The translations under genes were made by a program, and so were the position numbers. A stretch of 64,000 nt of DNA from JAUVXJ01 sp964577995. Lineage in GTDB: Bacteria; Chloroflexota; Anaerolineae; UBA7937; B3-Chlor. The stretch's first letter is position 1. Every line of letters begins with the position of its first letter. This document shows, piece by piece, positions 1-8,935 of this stretch. The stretch covers positions 1 through 64,000 of the forward strand of contig CAZOBP010000003.1 of the NCBI GenBank assembly GCA_964577995.1, in the 5' to 3' direction. A model generated the notes under the pieces. It was not told the DNA's origin, did not search any database, and worked only from the letters and a program-made list of their open reading frames with translations.

Positions 1-128
1 CATTTGAAAGAATGGCTTCCCTTCGGTAACATTTTCATTTGACTGGACACGGTACGCCGCGACCGACCCTGGCAGCCGCGCGGCGCCCCTCACAGCCACT
101 CCCGACAGCCTCTATTGGCACAAACACC

Positions 129-2777
129 CTAGTGCTCGAGAACCAACAGCGCCCCGTCCGCACTGTCAACCACATAGACCCTCTCTCTCAAGGTGTCCAC
201 TGCGAGCCCCAAGCTGTAGGTGGCGGCATCAACGGGCGTCGCTGAAGTCAACGTGAGCTCCTCAGCGTTCAGCACGAGCAGTTCCTGACCGTCAGCTACG
301 TACAAACGTCCTCTATCCGTGTCAATGGCCACCGCGTACGTCCCACTCAAGGGGCGATCCCAACCGCCTACCAGGGAACGCTTGACCTCTCCGCTGCCGC
401 CATCCACCACGGTTATGCGACGCCGGGGCGGAGAGTCAAGGCAAACCACGTATGCCTCCCCGGCTGCCGCGTCCGCGGCCAAGCCGAGCACAGGCCCTTG
501 TGAGACCCGCATCGTCGCCGTGATCTCCAGGTCTTCGAGCTCGATGACCGACACCGTGCCATCGCCGCTGTGGCTGACGTAGAGAAAACCCGATTCCCGG
601 TCCAGGGCCAAGTTCTCCGGACATGATCCCACGGGCAATCGGTGAACCACCCGCTGACTATCCGCATCCAGAACCACGACCTGACCCGCGGCACAGTCGC
701 TCACGTAGACCCGGCCAGCACTCTGATCGATAGCCACAGCGCTGGGTCCCTCGAGCCCAGTAAGGGTGGTCACGCCGCCGCACCCGAGTCCATCCACTAC
801 CGACAACGTACCCGCGCCGTAGTCGGCCACGTATATCAGGCCGGTTGACTGATCGACGGCCACGCCTTGCGGGTCGCTCCCGACTTCAGTGAGACACACC
901 ACCCGATCATTCTGCGTGTCCACAGTGACCAGGCTACCCTCGCTCAGTGTCACGTAGACCCGGTCCCTCTGAGGATCGAGCGCAATCCCCTGGGGATCGG
1001 CTCCCAACTCAATCCTCGCTCGGATGGTCGGCGCTTCGGCAGAGCGGCTCGGATCACCCAGATAGGTGATCGGTCCTTCCAACGAGGAAGGGAGTTCGCC
1101 CGCCGAGGCCTCCAACTGATTCAACAAGTAGTCCAGATCGCTGGCCGGCTCCGCCTCGTCCGGGGCCTCCAGGCTCGTTGACATCGCAGCACCGCCTCTC
1201 GCGCCAAGAGGCAGACGCTGGACGTAGAGTTCGTCCACCACGATCACCGGCGCGGCCGAGAGAAGGGGGTAGATCGTTGCGTCTTCTGCCGTTGCCGTAA
1301 CGTCGCTCCTGTACGTCCCAGCCACGTCCGCGGCCCGCGCCCGGAAGCTGATGGTCAGGCTGGAAGGGTGCACCTCAAGAGGCTCCGGCTTGGGCTGCGC
1401 GCTGACCACCGTGTATTGCTTGTGCGGGAGGTCCGTGCCAGGATAGAGCCAGTCCCACTCCTGCCATGTACCGTAGGGATCGACCAGTTCGAAGGCGGTG
1501 ACACCCACGACTTCAGACCAGGAAGGCCAGAAGTCCTGAAACGCCTTTCTCATGTAGTAGGCGCGGTTGTCCTCGGTAATGGCTGGGTAGCCCTCGAATC
1601 GAAACGTTCGGTCGTACAGACCGTAGCCGCTCTCCGTCAGCACGACCTTGACGCCTCTCCGTCCGCCATACTTGGACAAGGCCTGTAGCTCTAGCAGATA
1701 GCTGTCAATGGCGTACTGAGGGTAGCGCGCCGTGCCGTCGTGGATGTTGTAGCCTGGCGGGTGATTGAGCGGGTAACAGTGCGAAGCCCAGAGGTCGAAG
1801 GAGTCCACGAATCGAGGCACACCCGTCAACTGTCTCGTGAAGGAGGCATTCCCAGGCGTGAGGGCCCCGTTGAGCACCTTGATGCGCGAATCTCCGATAC
1901 GGTGGATCGCCGCCGCAACGTCCACGAAGAAATGGCCATACTCCACAGCATTTGGTTCTCCGCTCCACTCCAGCGGCAGATCCGGCTCGTTCCACACCTG
2001 AACGTACAGGCGGTGTCCCTCGCGACGTGGCAGCCCTTTCACGACTCTCTTGTATGCCTTGGCGAGAGAAGCATAATCGCCGGGGCTGTCCGGCTCCGCC
2101 TTCAGCCAGAAATCGCCTCCCCATTCCCCCTGAAGCCGCACGATGGGGACCAACTGACGGTCGTACGCCGAGTCCACGAAGTAGACCCAACAGGGATGGG
2201 GCCCTTGCGTGGCCTCAGTCACGGGATAGAGGAGCTGCGTCACGTAACCGCCAATGCCGACGAGCTCCAAAGCCTTGTCTAGCTGCAAGTCAACGTAAGA
2301 CGCCGTACACAGATCCTGGACAAAGGTGTGGACGCCATAGTGACTGTCGAAGACTCCACTGGCGGCAACGATCCCGAACTCTCCCCACGTTAGACTCTGC
2401 CCCTGGATATCCGGATCCTGGAGAGGCACCACTTGCCCATCCACTTCCACTTCGGACGAACCTGCCTCGTAGGTGAATCCATCTGGGAGCACGTGGGTAA
2501 CGAACAAACTGGTCGCTTCTGCGAAGCCCCAGTTGGAGACGGCAATACTGTACTCGACAGGACTGCCCACCTCAACCATCGGATCCGCACTAGCTGCAAA
2601 GCGGATCTCGGCTAGCAGAGCCGCGGAGAGCATACACCGCTGCGACAAGGTCGCACTCGTCAGGAGGATCGACAGCAGCAAAGCCGAGAGGACAAGCCTC
2701 CTGTGGCTCAGGACTGTCCAGACTTCCCCAGCAGTGCCGTCCTCGACTTCCAGCCTTGCCCCAGTGTCGTCAATCAT
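129..2777 (-). CDS. Secreted DUF11-like / glycosidase-fold / YVTN beta-propeller fusion protein
   Basis: An 882-residue exported protein. A membrane segment or uncleaved signal lies at residues 25-45. Residues 62-125 look like a DUF11-type adhesion module (text such as VGSPVEYSIAVSNWG). Residues 130-470 read as a TIM-barrel glycosidase: WNEPD at 262-266 gives a likely acid/base Glu264, and VVLTESGYG supplies a candidate nucleophile Glu382, as in clan GH-A enzymes. From about residue 588 to the end there are roughly seven YVTN-type propeller repeats with the rhythm GIALDPQRDRVYV and GVAVDQSTGLIYVAD. It starts at ATG 2777. The domains suggest an envelope or extracellular carbohydrate-active protein; the substrate cannot be read. 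No partner gene is adjacent in the window. Confidence 0.75.
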   Translation of the reverse strand: MIDDTGARLEVEDGTAGEVWTVLSHRRLVLSALLLSILLTSATLSQRCMLSAALLAEIRFAASADPMVEVGSPVEYSIAVSNWGFAEATSLFVTHVLPDGFTYEAGSSEVEVDGQVVPLQDPDIQGQSLTWGEFGIVAASGVFDSHYGVHTFVQDLCTASYVDLQLDKALELVGIGGYVTQLLYPVTEATQGPHPCWVYFVDSAYDRQLVPIVRLQGEWGGDFWLKAEPDSPGDYASLAKAYKRVVKGLPRREGHRLYVQVWNEPDLPLEWSGEPNAVEYGHFFVDVAAAIHRIGDSRIKVLNGALTPGNASFTRQLTGVPRFVDSFDLWASHCYPLNHPPGYNIHDGTARYPQYAIDSYLLELQALSKYGGRRGVKVVLTESGYGLYDRTFRFEGYPAITEDNRAYYMRKAFQDFWPSWSEVVGVTAFELVDPYGTWQEWDWLYPGTDLPHKQYTVVSAQPKPEPLEVHPSSLTISFRARAADVAGTYRSDVTATAEDATIYPLLSAAPVIVVDELYVQRLPLGARGGAAMSTSLEAPDEAEPASDLDYLLNQLEASAGELPSSLEGPITYLGDPSRSAEAPTIRARIELGADPQGIALDPQRDRVYVTLSEGSLVTVDTQNDRVVCLTEVGSDPQGVAVDQSTGLIYVADYGAGTLSVVDGLGCGGVTTLTGLEGPSAVAIDQSAGRVYVSDCAAGQVVVLDADSQRVVHRLPVGSCPENLALDRESGFLYVSHSGDGTVSVIELEDLEITATMRVSQGPVLGLAADAAAGEAYVVCLDSPPRRRITVVDGGSGEVKRSLVGGWDRPLSGTYAVAIDTDRGRLYVADGQELLVLNAEELTLTSATPVDAATYSLGLAVDTLRERVYVVDSADGALLVLEH

Positions 2778-2876
2778 CTACGCCGCCCACCGCTGTCATC
2801 ACGTCGCTCAGAGGCGAATGCCACCCGCTGCGCACATTCAGTGCTTCCATCCCCATACTATGCTTGCCCGCAGCAC

Positions 2877-2929
2877 TTGACACGCGCCGGCCCTTCGTGC
2901 TATAATGAAGTAGGTACCCCCAGGGGGTA
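2877..2929 (+). promoter_or_regulatory. Consensus promoter with CsoR-family operator
   Basis: TTGACA (2877-2882), an 18-nt spacer and TATAAT (2901-2906) form a near-perfect housekeeping promoter. At the expected transcription start lies the palindrome TACCCCCAGGGGGTA (2915-2929), followed by TAT. It matches the AT-flanked C-tract/G-tract operators known for CsoR/RcnR-family repressors. Because csoR is the second gene downstream, autoregulation with metal derepression is the simple reading. The leader up to 3098 is about 185 nt; I see no other gene in 2778-3098. Confidence 0.8.
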
Positions 2930-3098
2930 TATCCCGTCGTCTGACCGGAAGAACTGCGAACAGGACAGTTGAGTGCCAGGCCCTGTATACATGCCCGGCC
3001 TCGCGAGCGCTCGGCAGCCTTGAGACGTTCGACCCGTTTCACGTCGATACCCCGGGAGCACCGTCAAAGAACTGGACTTCACAGGAGGTCAGCGATTC

Positions 3099-3305
3099 AT
3101 GCCTATCTATGAGTACCGTTGTCAGGAGTGTGGTGAGAAGTTCGAGAAACTCGTTCGGAGCGGCAATGATCACACCAAACTGACCTGTCCCAACTGCGGC
3201 AGCCAGCAAGCGGAGAAGCTCCTTTCTCTGTTCGGGACCAGTGGTTTCAGTACCACACCCAACTTCACGTCGTCGTCATCAGATTCGTGCCAGCCTTCAG
3301 GTTGA
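3099..3305 (+). CDS. FmdB-family zinc-ribbon protein
   Basis: A 68-residue protein starting MPIYEYRCQECGEKFE, the signature opening of the FmdB regulatory-protein family, with paired CxxC knuckles at residues 8-11 and near 30-33 (CPNC) that should bind one zinc. The tail is rich in Ser/Thr. AGGAGG lies 11 nt before ATG 3099. It is first in a two-gene operon with csoR, under the CsoR-type operator. The family's biochemical role is poorly known (possible transcription or sulfur-transfer accessory). A longer FmdB paralogue is at 35174-35443. Confidence 0.85.
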   Translation: MPIYEYRCQECGEKFEKLVRSGNDHTKLTCPNCGSQQAEKLLSLFGTSGFSTTPNFTSSSSDSCQPSG

Positions 3306-3365
3306 AGCATCTGATCTTGTGAGAGCCGTGGGCTCCCACCATACCTCTCCTCAGGAATAGCGGCG

Positions 3366-3641
3366 ATGCACCAAGTCTCGCTGGCGGCCAAGAAAGACCT
3401 CCAGAACAGGCTGAGCAGAATCGAAGGACAGGCGAAGGGTGTGCAGAACATGCTGGACCACGACAGAAGCTGCCAGGACATCCTGCACCAGTTGCTTGCG
3501 ATCCGCTCCGCTGCCCATCAGGCAAGCCTGATACTAGTCCAGAATCACGCGCTGGAGTGCCTGCGCCGGCAGGATCAGTCTGCCTCCACTGAGCAGGTCG
3601 TCGAGGCCCTTGTAGGCGTTCTTGCCAAGATGCCCTACTGA
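3366..3641 (+). CDS. csoR: CsoR-family metal-responsive repressor
   Basis: A 91-residue all-helical DUF156 protein. The Cu(I) triad is visible as Cys36 (RSCQDIL), His61 and Cys65 (NHALECL), which is the C-H-C fingerprint of copper-sensing CsoR and differs from FrmR, RcnR and the His-less CstR. The basic helix RLSRIEGQAKGVQNML is the family's DNA-binding and tetramer segment. It lies 60 nt after the FmdB gene and is probably cotranscribed with it. The operator at 2915-2929 is its likely target. No copper ATPase or chaperone lies in the window, so the regulon here is the zinc-ribbon gene and csoR itself. Confidence 0.88.
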   Translation: MHQVSLAAKKDLQNRLSRIEGQAKGVQNMLDHDRSCQDILHQLLAIRSAAHQASLILVQNHALECLRRQDQSASTEQVVEALVGVLAKMPY

Positions 3642-3644
3642 TCC

Positions 3645-4946
3645 CTACTCCGCGACCACAGGCACCACATGCAAAGCGTGAGGGACAACAAGCACGTCGG
3701 CGTCTCTCCCGTGCTTCCGCTCCACGAACTGAAAGGCCTCGATCATGTCCGCGACTGGAAGCATCTTCGTTTCCTCGACTAGCCCGGGCTGTTCCGATCC
3801 CACGATTACGACCTCACACTCCTGAAGGACCTTGGCCACAACGAAGGCGCGCTGCCCCCCTGCGGGGTAGCCCTCTTTGCGAGCGGTGTCGACTATCTCC
3901 TTGGCGTCGTGCGCGGATCTCATCAACTCGTGGAACCTTCTCTCACCCAGACCCTGTCCAACTCCTTCCTGGCAACGGGCTGGGATGACTATCGTGCCAC
4001 CCTTCTTCACCACAGGCCTGGGAGCGAAAAACAGGTAGGTCGGTGCTCGCGAGGCCTGGTACAGATTGACATCCTTTGGGTATCCAACGCCACCGATCAC
4101 GACGTCATATTGCTGAGAGACCTCCACCTCATAGAGTCGCCTGGCTCTCTCCACCAGGCTCTCGAAAGTCGCCTCCGGTTCCCCGGCCGCGACGGTCACT
4201 GCTCTACCCGCGCTATCCAGAACGACATTAAGGATGAAACGCAGTCCAGCCTTCCCGGCTATCTCCGTCACGGCCTGGTGGAAAGGGTTCTCCTCGATTT
4301 CCCCTAGGCGGGTGCCGGGCTGATCAAGCATCTGGGGGCCGTGCGTAACCTCAATCGTCCGTTCGCCGCCGGCGCCGATAGCCACCGTCTTGCGGCCCCC
4401 ACTGTAACCTGCATACAGATGTGGCTCCACCACTCCTGTGGCGATGAGCAAATCGGCCTCGGAGGCCAGCCTGCTCACCACCGAGGGCACGCCACCGGAG
4501 GTCAGCCCCAGATCCGCCAGCTTCTCCGCATCAAGGGGATCGGAATCCCGGACATCGTACTCCCGTACTACTTCCCTTCCGAGCTTCGACCGCTTCTCCT
4601 CATCAGTGCTTGGCCGGTGCATGCCCACTCCCACCAGCAGCGTGATGTTCCTCTTCTCAACACCCGCCGCCCTCAACTCCTCGAGCAGAGCAGGCACCAA
4701 CAGGTGATCCGGGCAAGGCCGCGTCATGTCCGTCACCACGATACAAACCGTATCGCCTGGGCGAGCGAGATCTCGCAGGCGCGGTGAGTCCACCGGATCT
4801 CTCAGAGCAGACCGTATACTGGATACAACGTCCCCCAGCGGCGCCACCGCTCTGTGATGCACCACTGTCGCCTCCTTGAAGCCAACAGGGAGTCCGAACG
4901 TCAGTTCGCCCTTGCCGTAGGGCACACTGTACACCGCTTGAGACAC
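3645..4946 (-). CDS. larA: LarA-family nickel-pincer racemase (lactate racemase-like)
   Basis: Member of the LarA family, which uses a nickel-pincer nucleotide to racemise lactate or other 2-hydroxyacids. Visible family blocks are VTDMTRPCPDHLL, GVGMHRPSTDEEK and PHLYAGYSGGRKTVAIG, the last carrying the conserved His and the Lys that anchors the cofactor. The frame is open to 5198, but homology begins at VYSVPYGKGEL. I choose GTG 4946, with GGAGG at 4952-4956, giving 433 residues, normal for the family; GTG 4934 is an alternative. It is convergent with csoR (3-nt gap) and divergent from the aldehyde oxidoreductase. The cofactor genes larB, larC and larE are not in this window. Substrates other than lactate are possible. 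Confidence 0.85.
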   Translation of the reverse strand: MSQAVYSVPYGKGELTFGLPVGFKEATVVHHRAVAPLGDVVSSIRSALRDPVDSPRLRDLARPGDTVCIVVTDMTRPCPDHLLVPALLEELRAAGVEKRNITLLVGVGMHRPSTDEEKRSKLGREVVREYDVRDSDPLDAEKLADLGLTSGGVPSVVSRLASEADLLIATGVVEPHLYAGYSGGRKTVAIGAGGERTIEVTHGPQMLDQPGTRLGEIEENPFHQAVTEIAGKAGLRFILNVVLDSAGRAVTVAAGEPEATFESLVERARRLYEVEVSQQYDVVIGGVGYPKDVNLYQASRAPTYLFFAPRPVVKKGGTIVIPARCQEGVGQGLGERRFHELMRSAHDAKEIVDTARKEGYPAGGQRAFVVAKVLQECEVVIVGSEQPGLVEETKMLPVADMIEAFQFVERKHGRDADVLVVPHALHVVPVVAE

Positions 4947-5034
4947 CTCCACCTCCAGGACCGAAAACCATGGTCTGTGTCTATTATACCCGCCAAGGTT
5001 GTGTATGGCGAGAGTGCAGGGCTGTGTGGGGGCC

Positions 5035-5063
5035 TTGAAGTGGCAGCCCATGCGGTCTACAAT
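5035..5063 (+). promoter_or_regulatory. Promoter of the aldehyde:ferredoxin oxidoreductase gene
   Basis: TTGAAG (5035-5040), a 17-nt spacer and TACAAT (5058-5063). It lies in the divergent spacer between larA and the oxidoreductase and leaves a leader of about 165 nt. A TATAAT on the minus strand (4983-4988) could serve larA, but its -35 is poor. Confidence 0.6.
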
Positions 5064-5237
5064 TCCGGGGCATGGAGCGCTGCGCCAAGGGCAGAACTGT
5101 TCTACCTGGTACCTGTAGGGGACCTGAACGAGGAGGTCAACCATGCTCTGGGTGGGGATCCACAAGGAGCTCTGGGCGTAGCATGCCGGCTCGCACAAGT
5201 CGGGCCCATCCCTCCCCCCTCGAGAAAGGAGACTGAA

Positions 5238-7121
5238 ATGGCAGGCGGCTACATGGGGAAGATCCTCAACGTCGATCTGTCTACTGGTACGCTCGCAGAG
5301 GAGTCTCTCGACGAGGAGGTGTGTCGAGAGTACATCGGGGGCTACGGCACGGGCGCGTACCTCCTGTACCGGCGCATGGGGGCGGGAGTGGATGCCCTGG
5401 GGCCGGACAATATCCTGGGCTTCATGACCGGGCCTCTCACGGGCACCCCGGCCCTCATCGGGTCCAGGTTCACCGTCTTCGGCAAGTCACCCAAGACGAA
5501 TACCTGGGGCGATGCCAACTGTGGGGGGCATTTCGGCCCCCGCTTGAAGTTCGCTGGCTTCGATGGAATCCTGGTAAGCGGGGTTTCGGAGCAACCGGTG
5601 TATCTGTACGTCAACGAAGGTCGAGCCGAGTTGCGAGACGCCGCGCATCTGTGGGGCAAGAACGTCGCCGCCCTGGAGCGCACGCTGAAGGCCGAACTGG
5701 GCCAGGACATCCAGATCGCCTCCATCGGCACCGCCGGTGAGCAACAGTCGCTGATGGCTTGCGTGGTCAACGACGGTGGTAGGGCAGCCGGGCGCAGCGG
5801 GCTGGGCGCCGTGATGGGCGCCAAGAAACTGAAGGCAGTGGTGGTCAAGGGTAGCTTAAAAGTGCCGCTGGCCGACGAGAAGGGCATCACAAGACTGAGA
5901 AGAGAGTATCAGAAGAAGCCAAGCTCTTTTGCCTCATCTCTTCACGACTACGGGACGTGCTCCGGGACAGCCGCCTCGGCCCAGAGCGGAGACTCCCCCG
6001 TGAGGAATTGGGGGGGCGCCGGTCCAACCCACTTCCCAATCGGGAGAGCCGAGAGGATTGGGGAAGAATCTGTGGTCGCACTACAGGCCAAGAGATACGG
6101 GTGTTGGGGCTGCCCCATCTCCTGCGGAGGATGGGTGAAAGTGGACCACGGCCCGTACGCACTATCTGCCATGCCCGGCTCGGTGGGACACAAGCCGGAG
6201 TACGAGACACTATGGTCCTTCGGCACCGATCTCCTCAACGACAACCTGGACTCCATTGTCAAGGCCAACGAGATCTGCAACGAGTACGGTTTGGACACCA
6301 TTTCAGTTGGTGCGACCATCGGCTTCGCCATCGAGTGTTTTGAAGAAGGCATCATCAACAGACAGGAGAGCGACGGCCTCGAGCTAACCTGGGGGAACCA
6401 CGCAGCGATCGTCGCCCTCGCTGAGAGCATCGCCAGGCGCCAGGGGTTCGGGGATCTGCTGGCCGACGGGGCAATGATGGCCGCGGAGAGGATCGGTCGT
6501 GGTGCGGACCAGTACGCCATCCACGTGTGCGGAGAAGAACTACCGGGGCACGATCCCAGGTTCATGCCTGCTCTGGCTACCACCTACTTGATAGATGCCA
6601 CACCTGGTCGTCACACGCAAGGTGGCGCATGGTCACCGCCCGGCATCAAGGTTCGGGGCACCAAGTACAAGTACGTCTACGAAGGACAGGCCGAGGACTT
6701 CTACAAGCTGTGGACCTCCATGCACGTGGTCAACTCGGCGGGGCTGTGCATGTTTGGCCACTTCGTTTATCACGTGGAACTGATCGCCAGACAGCTCACC
6801 GCAGTCACTGGGTGGAAGTACACGCTGGAAGACGTGTGGGACATCGGCATGCGTATAGGTACCATTCGTCACATCTTCAACTTGCGTGAGGGCCACAACC
6901 CTCTAACGAGGAACGTGCCTGGGCGGATGGTTGGAGAGCCTCCGCTGGAGGAAGGCAGGCTGAAGGGCATCACCGTGGACTACCAGACCATGCGTAGTGA
7001 GGTCCTTGCCCGCTTCGGCTGGGATGCCCATACGACCGTACCCAGCGAGGAGAGTTTGCGCAGGCTGGGCCTGGACTTCCTCCTGGAAGACGTGGCGAGC
7101 TTCCAGGTGCCGCCGGTATGA
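5238..7121 (+). CDS. Aldehyde:ferredoxin oxidoreductase (tungstopterin family)
   Basis: A 627-residue AOR-family enzyme. It oxidises aldehydes to acids with ferredoxin, using a tungsten bis-pterin and one [4Fe-4S] cluster. The N-terminus GYMGKILNVDLSTG and the GRSGLGAVMGAKKLKAVVVKG block are typical. Cluster ligands are visible as Cys289, Cys292 and Cys296 (CWGCPISC) with Cys504 (AGLC) as the fourth, almost the numbering of the Pyrococcus enzyme. There is no signal peptide, so it is cytoplasmic. The frame is open upstream to 4854, but the promoter at 5035-5063 and the AAGGAG before ATG 5238 fix the start. Neighbouring larA suggests organic-acid metabolism. The actual aldehyde, and W versus Mo, cannot be read. 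Confidence 0.9.
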   Translation: MAGGYMGKILNVDLSTGTLAEESLDEEVCREYIGGYGTGAYLLYRRMGAGVDALGPDNILGFMTGPLTGTPALIGSRFTVFGKSPKTNTWGDANCGGHFGPRLKFAGFDGILVSGVSEQPVYLYVNEGRAELRDAAHLWGKNVAALERTLKAELGQDIQIASIGTAGEQQSLMACVVNDGGRAAGRSGLGAVMGAKKLKAVVVKGSLKVPLADEKGITRLRREYQKKPSSFASSLHDYGTCSGTAASAQSGDSPVRNWGGAGPTHFPIGRAERIGEESVVALQAKRYGCWGCPISCGGWVKVDHGPYALSAMPGSVGHKPEYETLWSFGTDLLNDNLDSIVKANEICNEYGLDTISVGATIGFAIECFEEGIINRQESDGLELTWGNHAAIVALAESIARRQGFGDLLADGAMMAAERIGRGADQYAIHVCGEELPGHDPRFMPALATTYLIDATPGRHTQGGAWSPPGIKVRGTKYKYVYEGQAEDFYKLWTSMHVVNSAGLCMFGHFVYHVELIARQLTAVTGWKYTLEDVWDIGMRIGTIRHIFNLREGHNPLTRNVPGRMVGEPPLEEGRLKGITVDYQTMRSEVLARFGWDAHTTVPSEESLRRLGLDFLLEDVASFQVPPV

Positions 7122-7128
7122 ATCCGGG

Positions 7129-8355
7129 CTAGGAAAGCAAGACCCCGCAGATCGACACGAACGAGGTCCCCTGACTATCGGCGGAGCACTGCGCGTAGCC
7201 GGTCACCGCGCCCTGTGTGTCCCCCAGCAGGTCCAGAGCCAGATAGATGGGCGGCAACCCGCAGATCCGCCTCCGGTCGCCCTCTGCTCTTATCTGCTCC
7301 AGAAAAGCTTCCTCGTCACCTGCGCAGATCAGATCCAGCGTCTCCTCATCTGCTGTCTTCAGAAGAGCCTTCTGGACGATATCGATGCCATAGCCGTCAC
7401 CGAAGGCAGGCCCTACGTGAGCCAGATCTCCTGCGGCAACGATGATCGTCCTGCGGGAGGACACGGTCTCCTTCAGTACCTCGAGACAGGCAGCCAGGTC
7501 GACATCCTCGGCAGGATTGGCGTCGCCCTCTATGAAGGACTCGAAGCCGCCGCACAACACCGGCACCAGCGAGCACTGCCCGTCACCTAGCAGGAAATGC
7601 AACCATACCGCCGCCAGTTCGATGGAATGCTCAACACGGTGGTGGAGCTCCTTGCCGAATGCGGTTTCAGGCCCCACAGCCCGCGCGACCCGATCCACGA
7701 CATCGTTCGCGGTGGGAAGCACGCCCCAAGGAGTTGCATATCTCTGATGTGTCAGCGTGAGCTTGGCGCCGCCGATGTGGTCGGTCCCCAAGATGATCGC
7801 CAGTTCGACCTCCTTGATCGCATCTTCTGCCCGCTGCCAGACGCCAGCGTAAATCGATCCACCCCGCTGGTAGTCGATGTGCGGACTGATCAGCCCCCTC
7901 ACCTCACCACCGTCCACCGCATCTAGCATTTGCTGGATTCCGAGGGCCTCAGCGACGTAGGATCGGAGAGCTGCCTCCAGTGCCTCTGGATCGGCCGGAT
8001 AGCTGTGGCCGGCCAGCACCGGCCGACGAAACGCAGCCGTGCGGAATCCACGCAATGCAGCCTCGTACGCCCTAGCAAAACGGTCGTTGTCCAGCAGTAA
8101 GGCCTCATCCAGTTGCACCAGCACCTGTTCCAACGTCGTCGGTCCTATCTGGACCCCAGCTCTGACGGCCAGCGACGCGCGCAGTCCAGCCTCGTCACGG
8201 GTGCCATCGCACAGTTGTAGCAAGGGAGCGAGTGTCATGGGCAGGAAGATGGCCCGCTCACTGAGCCGCAGCGGATCGCGCAACAAGACGCCGCGCTGGC
8301 CAGACTGGTCGACGACGTGGACCTCGAGGTCCCGCAGCTTTGGTCTAAGCAACAT
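7129..8355 (-). CDS. AmmeMemoRadiSam system protein B (MEMO1 family)
   Basis: A 408-residue protein in two parts. Residues 1-130 form a small N-terminal domain often seen on Chloroflexota members, rich in Leu and possibly winged-helix-like. The rest is the MEMO fold: LISPHIDYQRGGSIYAG, ILGTDHIGG, VEHSIELAAVWL and AAGDLAHVG, in which conserved His and Asp residues form the metal site. In bacteria MEMO usually sits with an AMMECR1 protein and a radical SAM enzyme; neither is adjacent here. The frame is open to 8457, but MLLRPKLRDLEV at ATG 8355, next to GGGAGGGG, is the likely start. Convergent with the oxidoreductase. Biochemical activity is unknown. Confidence 0.8.
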   Translation of the reverse strand: MLLRPKLRDLEVHVVDQSGQRGVLLRDPLRLSERAIFLPMTLAPLLQLCDGTRDEAGLRASLAVRAGVQIGPTTLEQVLVQLDEALLLDNDRFARAYEAALRGFRTAAFRRPVLAGHSYPADPEALEAALRSYVAEALGIQQMLDAVDGGEVRGLISPHIDYQRGGSIYAGVWQRAEDAIKEVELAIILGTDHIGGAKLTLTHQRYATPWGVLPTANDVVDRVARAVGPETAFGKELHHRVEHSIELAAVWLHFLLGDGQCSLVPVLCGGFESFIEGDANPAEDVDLAACLEVLKETVSSRRTIIVAAGDLAHVGPAFGDGYGIDIVQKALLKTADEETLDLICAGDEEAFLEQIRAEGDRRRICGLPPIYLALDLLGDTQGAVTGYAQCSADSQGTSFVSICGVLLS

Positions 8356-8552
8356 CCCCTCCCGTCCTGTCCATCGTTCACTCGGCGATATGTTACCACA
8401 ACCGTACACCAGAGCCAATAGGCCCAACCTGGAACGTGACGTTGAGCGACAACTCATGGCGAATCAGGCACCCTCGAGCGGAGTGGCAGCACCGAGCAGC
8501 TCATATGCGGAGGATACGGTGCACCATCGTGCGACACCGGCGGGAGCAATCC

Positions 8553-8581
8553 TTGACCTCCAGCCAGTGATCGACTATAAT
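8553..8581 (+). promoter_or_regulatory. Promoter of the tRNA cluster
   Basis: TTGACC (8553-8558), a 17-nt spacer and TATAAT (8576-8581). The predicted start lies just before the tRNA-Pro at 8594, as expected for a stable-RNA promoter. Confidence 0.8.
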
Positions 8582-8593
8582 AGAGATGTGGAG

Positions 8594-8666
8594 CGGGGTG
8601 TGGCGCAGGTGGGAGCGCGCGGCGTTTGGGACGCCGAGGTCGTAGGTTCAAGTCCTATCACCCCGA
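8594..8666 (+). tRNA. tRNA-Pro (anticodon TGG)
   Basis: Acceptor CGGGGTG pairs with CACCCCG (8659-8665). The D stem is GCGC/GCGC. The anticodon stem CGGCG/CGCCG encloses loop TTTGGGA, giving anticodon TGG. The T arm is GTAGG-TTCAAGT-CCTAT. CCA is not encoded. Confidence 0.93.
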
Positions 8667-8693
8667 CTAGCTTGCCGCTCTGGCGGCTATCCG

Positions 8694-8766
8694 GCGGGAG
8701 TAGCTTAGTTGGCAAAGCATCTGCCTTCCAAGCAGAGGATCGCGAGTTCGAATCTCGTCTCCCGCT
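8694..8766 (+). tRNA. tRNA-Gly (anticodon TCC)
   Basis: Acceptor GCGGGAG pairs with CTCCCGC. The anticodon stem TCTGC/GCAGA encloses CTTCCAA, giving anticodon TCC. The T arm is GCGAG-TTCGAAT-CTCGT. CCA is not encoded. It lies 27 nt after tRNA-Pro in the same transcript. Confidence 0.94.
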
Positions 8767-8774
8767 CCTCAAGG

Positions 8775-8847
8775 GGGCCCATAGCTCAGTGGTCAGAGCG
8801 ACCGGCTCATAACCGGTTGGTCCCAGGTTCGAACCCTGGTGGGCCCA
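8775..8847 (+). tRNA. tRNA with CAT anticodon (Met, or Ile2 if lysidine-modified)
   Basis: Acceptor GGGCCCA pairs with TGGGCCC. The anticodon stem ACCGG/CCGGT encloses CTCATAA, giving CAT. The T arm is CCAGG-TTCGAAC-CCTGG. The first acceptor pair is Watson-Crick, so it is not a standard initiator; elongator Met and tRNA-Ile(CAU) cannot be separated by eye. CCA is not encoded. Confidence 0.9.
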
Positions 8848-8865
8848 TCACCGTGCGCCTATCAG

Positions 8866-8897
8866 AAGGCCCTCCTCGAAATCGAGAAGGGCCTTTG
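8866..8897 (+). terminator. Intrinsic terminator of the tRNA cluster
   Basis: AAGGCCCT pairs with AGGGCCTT around a TCGA-containing inner stem, followed by a short T run. It lies 19 nt after the last tRNA. Confidence 0.75.
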
Positions 8898-8935
8898 TTG
8901 TAGAGAGTCATGTTTCAGCAGAAAGGTCGTCACGC

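Noticed and set aside
4854..5237. N-terminal extension of the aldehyde oxidoreductase frame
   Set aside because: It overlaps larA and contains the promoter at 5035-5063; family homology and the ribosome site begin at 5238.
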